64,000 bases of DNA from Hyaloperonospora brassicae (lineage: Eukaryota > Oomycota > Peronosporomycetes > Peronosporales > Peronosporaceae), in contig CANTFL010000032.1 of the NCBI GenBank assembly GCA_947650285.1, positions 1 through 64,000 of the forward strand. Direction: 5' to 3'. Of the stretch, positions 55,190 to 64,000 are shown piece after piece. The notes beneath the pieces are model-generated. The model ran no database searches and had not been told where the DNA came from. It saw nothing but the letters and a program-made list of their open reading frames with translations. Each line of letters opens with the position of its first letter. Within the stretch, counting starts at the first letter, position 1. The translations under genes were made by a program, and so were the position numbers.

Positions 55190-58100
55190 TTGTACTTGCG
55201 TGGCACACACTTGATATACTTGTCAGATCGCAGTCGCCTTTCTAGTTGCATATCGTGTCGTGTTGTCCGCACTATCTTGAACGCGATCCCGTACCTGATC
55301 GCTGATCCTCATCACGATCACATCCTTGATCGCGGTCTCTTTGCTGATTTCGGATCACCTGGTGTGGCACACACCTCTCTGATCGTTACCGCTTATCGAG
55401 GTCGACACCAACCTGATCGAGATCACATACCTGATCGACGTTCAATATCTTGAACGCCTTCATTATCACGGCCGCCTTGCTGATCGCGGATTATGTGTTC
55501 TCGTACACTCGTATGATTGCGATCGCTCTTTATCGCCATCGTAATCGTCTTCTTGACAGTAATCGAGGCTTGTTGACTTGTACCTTTCGTCCGCCATACT
55601 TTAATTCAATGTCGCAGGTCCCACGCTTTCTGATCTGATATCCGATTCTGTCTAACAGTCCAATGGACGTGATCTGAGCAGGTGTGGGACCGGCGTTGCA
55701 AACAGTCCTCCAACTCGAATGTAACTGGAGCGCAATCCCTTCTTGTATCGACAATTTTACTGGTCGCTTCACCACAGTCACCCCCTGCGCCGTTAGTTGC
55801 CATACAGTGTCGGTCTAACTGCGCACTTATACTTTCACTTTATCAGACCCACTTTTCCACCTTTTCCATGTTTGCGTCAAAGCCGACCGGCGTCTCCCAT
55901 TCCTTAGATCAGGGTGAATCGCATCCCTTTTCGACCTGTAGAGGTCCCTCGCCAAGTCATACCTGCTTCTTTCCAGCACCCGAGTTACGACCGCTGCATG
56001 AGTCGATCGTTTAACGAAGGCCGGCATGGTGACGCTCTTTACAATCGATCATAAAGATACGAGGAGATCGCTAGGTGTAACGGTTTTCTCGAAGCGACAT
56101 TGATAGAAGATAAGTACCTCAGCGATCGAACGCAGCAGGGATTAAACTCCTTCCGCGACGCCGGCACATTTGCGTTAATATGTCAATCAGCACTCAATCG
56201 TCTAGTTTCCGCTTTCTAGAACGCCCGCAAGCGCAATAAAGACTGCGAAGTGGTCCTCGGTAAGCAAGCGAGTCGGCTGGCTAGAATCCGCGACTTGAAT
56301 TAGTAGGTCAAACGTTCAAATACATCTTTGTCTAACGACACCTCCGCTGACTTAGAGAAGGTTCGTCGTGACCGGGCAAATTTGCGCGCTTCTGTAGAAA
56401 AAGAATAATAACTCTTTTCATCAGAAGTTGGATTATCGGGTTTCTCAGCTAGAGTCAATCCAAGCTCTCTGGGACGCCAACGGCAAGAAGTATCAGGCTT
56501 AAACTGTTCGCTATCAGCTGAAGATCGACGATCTCGAAAAACACATCGCGTCGGTTTCCGCGCTACGCGATCTAGACCGCGAACTAGATCGGCTGCGCAG
56601 AGTGATCGCGGATAACCGGTCTACACATACGCGTCTTTGACGTTTAATTCAATACCGTGATCGCGATCGCGACACTGCTGTCGCCGACCGCGACAAGCTT
56701 CGCGTTCATATACCTTAGATAGCTTCCAGTGTTGCGCTTGCTTCAACTTCACCTTCAGTGTCTTTCGACATTAAACGCCCCCGGAACGACAGTTGTTCTG
56801 GTCTCCCATCCAAGCGTCCTCGGGCCTCAGGAGCCACCTCCTCTCTGTTGACCCCGGACCAAAATCACGACGTGATCTGTCCACTCTAAAATATCTCTCA
56901 TTTCTTTGCGATCCACTCCGGTCACGCGATCCGCCGACTCAGCGCAAACGAATTAATCTAAGCCGCAGGTCAAATTTAATTAATCGGACAATCCAGCGCC
57001 GCTGAATAAGTCGTTAAAAGCTACGTTGTCCTCGCGATCAATTATGCATACTCGTTCACCTCTACCTACTTGATCAGCTAAGTTGGCATTGGCGGATCAA
57101 TCGAACGATCATCTGAGCCAGTGCAAACTGCTGAGCCTTCCCTAACTACTGTATCCGCACATACGGCAACACGCGCGATCGCCTTCTCCGGAGCGGTCAG
57201 CTGAGCCAGTTCGATTTTCTATGTCCAAGCCTCCGGAAACGGTGATACTATCAAACACATCATCTCAATCAATTCGATCCAGACGTTTTGTGAGGCAGGC
57301 CTAAGAGTCTCTGCAAATTATCCTTTGCTTCAGGATGCTCCGGTTCCCTTCCCGAAGACGTCGCCTGCATCGGTGGACGATCAGACGGATCCGAAGAATT
57401 GGATCTCTATGTCCTCGAGAATGAGCGATTCGACCAGTTCTTTGGGGGATACTACCCGCGCATCTCTTTCAAGATCAGAATCTAATTCCCGTGGACGCGC
57501 TTCGTCCGCTGCTACTCCAACTGAACTTTATTCACTTTCATCCAAGATCGTCATTGAAAAGTATAGCTCCAGCTCGCAGTACCCCTTTTCGGCTAGTATA
57601 GATTCTTCCAAGAAGTCGAAGGTGTCCAAGGTTGATCTCATGGGCGAGCCATCGAGAGGGTCGTCTGGGAGAATCAGAATGTCTAGTGATGACCGCGCGG
57701 TAGTTAACGATCAGTTGGCCTCCGGCTTATATGTCGCGTTGCCAGCCACTCATGTACCGCGCGATCAGCGATTTTTCGGGTATAGCTCTCGCGTTCCCCG
57801 ATCATTCTCTCAAGTAAATCTATGGTCGTCGCGTCGAGTCAACTATACCAGCGTCGCTGATCTGGAAGTATATTTTTTCATGTACAAGCATTTCTCACAA
57901 CCAAAGTACTTTTCGTTCCCCGCATACAAGATTCCGACGTCGCCCGCACTCCGAGCTGATCTCTGAGCTCTCCGGTTGGTTTCTTTTGGCGCAAATCACC
58001 ACACAATACCGCCAAGAACCTTGGAAAATTCTCGACCGACTGATCGAGCTGGTCTCTTTTAAAGTCACCGGGTGATTAAAGGAGTTGAGAATAACGTATT

Positions 58101-58500
58101 GTGCATTTAAGGATGGTCATCGACAGGCTTTGTGGGAATCGACCCATGTTGTTTAAATTTACAGTCGACAGCGTCAGACAGATCCGAAGTTAGCCGCATT
58201 TATTTTATCGCGTCGGTAACGCCGATTGCTGTCTGGACCGCGTTGTAAACAATTTCTCTGCTTTATCCTTCAAGGGATGATCGAATATCATTGCGAATCT
58301 AAAATTTTGTTAAACCCCTTCATCTTGCATTTCCCCACTCCATCAGAAAAACGGGTGTGGTGCCATGATTTGGGATGCTAAACGATAACGTTCTCGAAAT
58401 AGGTTAATGCCTTGTCTCTGAATTATTCAGCCGAGTCGTGGCGTAACCTGCATCAGTCCGCGATAGTAAAAAATCCTGGATTATTGATCACCTGCATCTC
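55190..58500 (+). pseudogene. Degenerate gag-like coiled-coil region of a retroelement
   Basis: Plus-strand reading around 56440-56800, across several stops, gives coiled-coil text (LKIDDLEKHIASVSALRDLD, RDRDRDTAVADRDKLR) followed by a basic, Ser/Pro-rich stretch (SFDIKRPRNDSCSG). Further on, 57330-57480 reads acidic (SEELDLYVLENERFDQFFGG) and 57965-58150 reads TTQYRQEPWKILDRLIELVS ... FKDGHRQALWESTHVV. Similar R/D-rich repeats occur near 55260-55550. This layout resembles gag-like proteins of oomycete LTR retroelements, from memory of the general type only. Frame changes and stops show it is dead. The 213-codon Ser-rich frame at 57325-57966 has no ATG start and reads across this region in a different frame; I treat it as a shadow. 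Confidence 0.4.
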
Positions 58501-61500
58501 CGGCAAATTTTTCTTTTTGTGATACTCCAAGTGTTGCCATAATTTTTTTAATATCCATTTACTTTTTTTATTAAAATTAGTTTGTCTGTGTTAACATTTT
58601 CTTCGATCTCTTTTCTCTCCATCCATCCTCTATCATATCTCCTTCAGTCCCCGACCGCCTGCAATCAATTTTTTATAGATCCTGCCTGAAAAATGGCAAT
58701 CAAAGTTTCTTCCGACTTTGACCCCCGCGATTGGGTCTGTAAACTTTCGATCGCCATACTCACAACATATACCGTCTTATCATCTTCTCATACACCCTCC
58801 CTGTATGTAATCCTTCCACCCCTTATGAAACCTTCTTGCATTTTACCTCATTTAAATGAACTGACCATCACTATCCCGCATCTCCCTCTTCGTGCGGCTG
58901 CATCGGTTTCAATCGATTTTTCCTAAACTATCGCGGTCCCATTATTGTTTCAACGTAAAGTACCGTCTCACGCAATTTAAATATACTAATTATAATTGGG
59001 TTAGATAAATTAAAGCCAAATTTGTCAACCGAATGACGAGAATCGTTTACTTACCGCAAGGCCCAAGAATGCATAGTTTTTTTAAAGTGCTCATGATACA
59101 AATGGTAGTTCACACGGAGCCTTGATCGCTGAAACGAAGACCATGATTGAATTTGACGTTTAAAACGGCAACGCGTTCGGTGGCGTAAAAACTAAAGGCT
59201 GCTTCAATTTGTTGGTTTAGCACGAAGAGTCTCCGCGTGCTCAGTCGTGACATGGTGTTAGTCTTCGTCAGCGCTGTCGTCTTAGGAGTCCTAATACATA
59301 TTGGTGAGAAGAGTGGGAAGGTTTATTAGGGCCATCTGCTATTATGCATTATTCAAGACTCGATAAAAGGGCTTCGGGTTCAGCTCATATTGATTGGCAT
59401 GTAAAGTAGATGGACACCATGGAGCTTCATAGCTCGAAACGATACAAGTTACTAAAAAATCGATTGTCTGCATCGAAATTAGTCACTAAACAATTTTTAG
59501 GCCTGTAGTAGAAAGCTAGATGTGTTTCCTTGTTCAAAAATGATATTTTTAATCTTCTAGATTTGCTCGTTTTTCTCTTATCAACATTTTTAAAGCGCGT
59601 AGCACGCAAGAGAATTTGACGAGGGGTCAAAATGGCAAAAAGGGTTTTTTACGGCATCCCAAAAAGAAATAGATTTAAATATAGAATTATCTTAGCTTAG
59701 CTGATGCGCGATTAGGAACATCACAGAACAAAATGAGATGCCGCTCGTCGTCCGCAATGTTATGAATACCAATACCAATCAACGAAATTTTTAACGAGAC
59801 ACATTCATCAAAACCCCTCCCAATAATCATGAAGGCCTGTTTTCCGAAGCTGAATCTTTAAGCGGTGTCGGAACGCGATAATGGCTTGAAATAATATATA
59901 CGATCACTGCGTTTCTCGATCTACGCAAAAACAGTTTATACACCTTTCATCAACAACTTTTAGATTATAAAAATTGTTTTCGAAACTCAGGCGTCTTGAT
60001 ATACCAAATTTAATGTACCGCCGGAATCAGCGACGTGTCCGTGCCACAAAATGCATCTTATAAATTTTTAACATTTCCTCGATTGATCATAGCTTTATAC
60101 AATTTAACTTAAGTATTTCACTTATCCAAATACACCGTTTAATTATTAAAACTCGTTCCCTCTTTCGTTAAGAAGCTCGCTCTAGATATATGTGCAAATC
60201 AATATTTTATTAGCCATATGTTCATCAAGTTTAATTAACCGCTACACGTTTAGATTATAATCGATCAGCAAATCTAATAAAAACTACAAGCATTTTAATA
60301 TAGTAATTCGTTGGACAACTCCGCAACAAATATAATCGTAAGAAGCAAGAACGTTAATTTATCCTGCTTGCGTTTTCGTTAGTATCGCCAATTATTAATG
60401 TTTGCATGAAATGCAAGCAAGTATTTCTACTAGCAAAAAGACCACGACTAGCGGCACAACCCACTTTTGCTAAGGGATCACCCCGTTTTTTCTACGGGCA
60501 CACCGGCCCGCCTCAAATGATAAAAAAGACTTCACATTTTATATTGAAGGATTATTTACGTTTACAATACAGTACGATTGTATGTAGAAGCACTCAAACG
60601 AGTTTCTGGAATCAGTTGGCCTAGGGCTCTAGAGGTTAAGCAGGGAATTCAATTCACTGCTAAGAGAAAAACAGCCTGTCTTTAGAACCTGTCTTGGCCG
60701 CGCAATCGCGTCTAAGTCCCCTCTTACGCATACACTACGACAGGAAATACCGGAATATATTACGCACCATCTGGAAACTTAATTTTGTAAGAAAGGCTAA
60801 AAGAGAGTCAACCGTCGCTGAACCAGCTCCAAACCATACCTACCGCTCTCGTTGGTACCAGAGATCCTTCCAAAATCGAAATGAAAACAACCTTAATTGG
60901 GTTTGCGGCTACCCGAGGGTATGACATCATCGTCACAAGATCAAAGAAAACGAGGCGGGGTGTGCAACAAGGCAACTACAATTGAGATAATAGAGGGGCC
61001 TACAAAAACATTTATACCCTTAAAGACTGTAAAGAAACGACGGACTCCATCAGGTTAATGGAACGCCCGTTTAAGAGATGCGGCGATGCGAAAGCAAATG
61101 GATCTTGGACCTTCAAAAGTATCACCGCCAATTAATGCCATAATCCTTCGTCGCATTCTGCCGAGCATATGACCCATCAAAATCTCTCTCGCATGTAAGT
61201 TTCAGCTTTTAAAGGGTTGCTTGACGCAACGGTATCTCCATGAAGCATCTAGAATCAGTTGAAATTGTCACATGATGTGAAGGCACCCATGAAGAAGATG
61301 TACAACACCGTCCAGTAGCTGACAAAGAAAAAGTTGGACGGCTAAGGCCCGGTAGAATTGCTAGTCAAAGGCTACAGGGATGAGGCCTATATATGTATGG
61401 TGGGTTTTGGACGATGATGGGATTGCTATTATTTATATTTTTGTACGCCCGGATATGGTAGAGTTGATGAGACTCAGTATTGACATGTTAGTCTCATATT

Positions 61501-61649
61501 ATACCTACAAAACAAACTAGAATCAGTTGACCCTCTCCTGCAGGTCGTCGGTTCCACCGAATTGCACGCCGCATTCCCCCGTAGGCTTTTTATGAATACA
61601 AGAACCTAGAGTCGTACATGACTCCTGTTGTGTTATTGCACAAACTTTT

Positions 61650-61998
61650 CACATTGATGCTCTGCCAAGCGCCTTCGCCGTTGATCGATAACTTGCTCTA
61701 ATCTCGGCGTTGCGATATCAGTAACTAAAATCCTCAATTTTGTTGTGCTCGTGACATATCGCACGTACCTCGTCACACACTGTGGCTTCTAAGTCCACAT
61801 TTACCTGACGCGGTACGTGTTTGCCCTTGCCTGGCTGGGTAAATATCATCGAAAACGAGTCGTTGCCACTGCCGATGGTCAGGTCACTCAGCATCGAACC
61901 GTCTGATTGAATACCGTGTTCGAGACAGTGTAACTCCCAGCAGGCTTTAATTATTTCAGGTTTGTCCGGCCAATATTATCTGATAGAATCTCGCGCAT
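61650..61998 (-). pseudogene. Alpha-tubulin pseudogene fragment, frameshifted
   Basis: On minus, ATG at 61998 gives [14 protein letters not shown], matching the universal alpha-tubulin start, then hits a stop. After a shift the frame 61950-61718 reads [34 protein letters not shown] and [20 protein letters not shown], which is alpha-tubulin residues of about 17-80 in order. A second shift gives a weak match to the helix before the nucleotide-binding loop (near 61660-61690). Everything beyond is lost. The coding order with no introns and several changes at positions invariant in tubulins (GGGDD to GSGND) shows an old, non-functional copy. Functional alpha-tubulin is about 450 aa. Confidence 0.9.
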
Positions 61999-63452
61999 GA
62001 ATGGATTTGCCGTAAAAGACGGGGAGATCGAATGCAATAGTTAGTATCTATGTTATTAATTGATTAAATTTCTGCACTATGAAATGTGAAGTCGTAGTTA
62101 TCATGTCAGGCGGGCGGATGTGTCCGTCGCAAAAATGGGGTTTGCCTCTAGCTAAAGTGGGTTGTTCCTCCATTTGAGGCTAGCAAATATATATTGAATG
62201 ACGAACAAATCGTTTTTTACCAATTTCGAGCGCAGAGCTCACATGTTTTCGTGTATATATATAATATTGTGATTATCCATAATTTTACGTTTAAAGAAGC
62301 ATTCAAATTCATACACTCTTCCGTAGATTATATAACGAAGAATACAAAGAATAAGTTCGTCGCTAATGCTGAAAGTATCAAACATAAATGCACCTTAGCT
62401 CAAGTTTTAAATAATATCAATAAGTATGAGGATCCAAGCATCGGTCGACGAGTACACGATAACGTCGTGTGACTTGGAAAAAGCCTTGATTATCAATTAG
62501 AACAATTTAAAGACTGGTCGACTGCTTACGGGTTGCAATTACGATAAGCGTTATCCTACCTATCGACTGGAAGCAAACGCGCGTGCAAATTTCGTCATAT
62601 CTTCCGTAAACTATTCGTTTTTATCATAGAATTGTTGTTCGTGGTATATATAGACTCTTTTTGACCGCAGCTTGAAATGCACAAAACGATATTCACAAAT
62701 CATTGCATTATGCCAAAAAGTTGTATTTTGTTGTATTTTACATCAAAAATATATGTCATACGACACCTTATGCCTGCCTATTGGCTTATATTGATCGAAG
62801 TATTTGATCAAATTCAAAATTTTCAGTACATTCATACTGATTGTATAAAATGTTAGCTGGTTAAATTGGAACATTTAAACCTTTTAATCTTGTAAAATTA
62901 CTACAAACGACCTTGAATCAATCAAACGTTTGCTGTAGGCAACATCAGAAACATCATTTGAGCTTCTTGAACGCATTAGTGCAAGAATATGATCACGTCT
63001 ATTGCGTTGAGGGTCGAGATGGAGTACACAGAGCAGTGTGCTACAAGGTCAAATGACTCTGAAGCACATTAGGTCATTGGTCCGAGGTGTATGCGCTTCT
63101 GCGTCATCTATTTACTATGTCACAAAATAGAAGATGTAGTCGAACTTTCGTCTTATAGTTTAAACTGTCCTTAGTATGATCCGCAGAGTTAGCGCTTTAT
63201 TAATTCAGTTCATGATGAGCATATTATTCGTAACCGACGCACAGTTATAAAGAGCGCTTTCCACTTACCGGCTTTGCAATAATTTCCATGTCATACTTCA
63301 TTTGAAGTCTTTATTATATTATTTTCATGGTATAGTAGGTATAACAATAAGGTCAATCTAATATTGTACTTTGAAGTACGGTATCGGACACTTTCACCCT
63401 GCTCTGTGTCTATCAAATATCCTCAACGACATCTTCAAAAATACAACACCAC

Positions 63453-63474
63453 ATATATATTTATATATATATAT
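63453..63474. repeat. (AT)n microsatellite, interrupted
   Basis: ATATATAT tracts separated by one TT, 22 bp in all. Confidence 0.85.
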
Positions 63475-63497
63475 CGTTGCGGTAGCTAAATCCGAAA

Positions 63498-63914
63498 ATG
63501 ATTCATCAATATTGGGGCGTCGCCCAAGATTATCGAATTAATTTTGGGGGTACGTGTGAAGCGAAAAAGATCGGATCGAACTCGCGAAATGATTACCTGC
63601 CAAACGCTTGCTACAATAAGATGAGTATCATTAAGGTGAACATATATAGGGTGCACGTAGATGTAAGCCAGCGAATTCGGTACTTTATAGTCGTAAACAA
63701 TGAACATATTGTTGATGCCTCCTCATGTATTATAGTTGGAATATTGTACTACTATTTGTATATGTTTATGCATCGATTTTGCACTTTACAATCCCGTTAC
63801 AAAATTTTTTTCCTTCCTGTTTTGCTTGACTTATTGTGCAATTACAATTTAAAAACACGTCCAAAAGAAGATATGATATTTAGAATAGTGTTTGTGAATA
63901 AGCCTATTTCGTGA
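63498..63914 (+). CDS. Doubtful hypothetical ORF (138 aa)
   Basis: True ATG at 63498 (MIHQYWGVAQDYRINFGG) and a hydrophobic segment (SCIIVGILYYYLYMFM). Tyr, Ile and Asn dominate, as expected from the AT-rich background. No domain, no neighbours and no introns support it; it may be chance. Confidence 0.2.
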   Translation: MIHQYWGVAQDYRINFGGTCEAKKIGSNSRNDYLPNACYNKMSIIKVNIYRVHVDVSQRIRYFIVVNNEHIVDASSCIIVGILYYYLYMFMHRFCTLQSRYKIFFLPVLLDLLCNYNLKTRPKEDMIFRIVFVNKPIS

Positions 63915-64000
63915 TTGATGTGGAAGATCACAATTGGATTTATATAATTTGTGCAAAATGGTATACAACGAGCAACTTGTAAATTCTTCGTAATCAAATT

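Larger units (their letters stand above)
58501..64000. other. AT-rich tract, largely decayed; one pseudogene inside
   Basis: Apart from the alpha-tubulin fragment and the ORF listed below, nothing recognisable. Short frames at 58693-58926, 60406-60624, 60694-60924 and 62194-62472 lack domains. Long runs of A and T and no GC-rich gene islands are seen. Confidence 0.5.

Noticed and set aside
57325..57966. 213-codon Ser-rich plus ORF
   Set aside because: Starts with TTG, not ATG; other frames of the same DNA resemble gag-like protein better, so this is likely a shadow in a decayed element.
63445..63480. AT-rich tract as a possible replication origin
   Set aside because: It is a plain AT microsatellite; oomycete origins have no consensus that sequence alone could show.

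Overview
The window looks like a piece of an oomycete genome (Peronosporales: a Phytophthora or a downy mildew). The sequence shows short GT-AG introns (54-220 nt, most 66-115) in compact genes, a small gene island between long repeat-rich, gene-poor tracts, and several retroelement and transposon families. The genus is inferred; I cannot name the species.

Layout. 1-3436 is a ~413-bp tandem satellite (8 full units). It runs directly into the 5' end of a Ty1/copia-type retrotransposon (gag start, primer-binding site, 390-bp LTR, minus strand). That element abuts a broken pogo/Tigger-like transposase (4029-5399, minus). 6118-15213 is a large inverted-repeat structure: two ~1.51-kb nearly identical arms facing each other across a 6.08-kb spacer full of broken reading-frame fragments. 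15937-17144 is a broken tandem jacalin-like lectin gene.

The gene island at 17.3-27.2 kb holds an MFSD1-like transporter (5 exons, plus), a NIMA/NEK2-like kinase (7 exons, plus), then three minus-strand genes: a Mahogunin-type RING E3 ligase (3 exons), an unrecognised small one-TM protein (2 exons), and the mitochondrial processing peptidase beta subunit (2 exons). A small mitochondrial-looking protein lies at 31360-31743 (minus). Together these are housekeeping functions: lysosomal-type transport, cell-cycle or centrosomal kinase, ubiquitylation, mitochondrial import. They are not an operon.

32384-37598 is a 5'-truncated LINE with an intact 1516-codon ORF2 (APE endonuclease, reverse transcriptase, zinc knuckle). 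A second small island follows at 41.6-44.8 kb: a tandem-BRCT nuclear protein, a 20-bp minisatellite just after its stop codon, a convergent tail-anchored protein with a PP1-docking motif, and a weak small ORF.

45056-47243 is a non-autonomous inverted-repeat transposon. A solo LTR of the same family as the 3.6-kb LTR sits in its right arm with a 5-bp target duplication, and the left arm preserves the empty site. From 47 kb to the end the DNA is AT-rich and decayed: a copia remnant on minus (49.3-53.1 kb), a broken coiled-coil gag-like region on plus (55.2-58.5 kb), and a frameshifted alpha-tubulin pseudogene fragment on minus (61650-61998). No tRNA, rRNA or CRISPR was seen.
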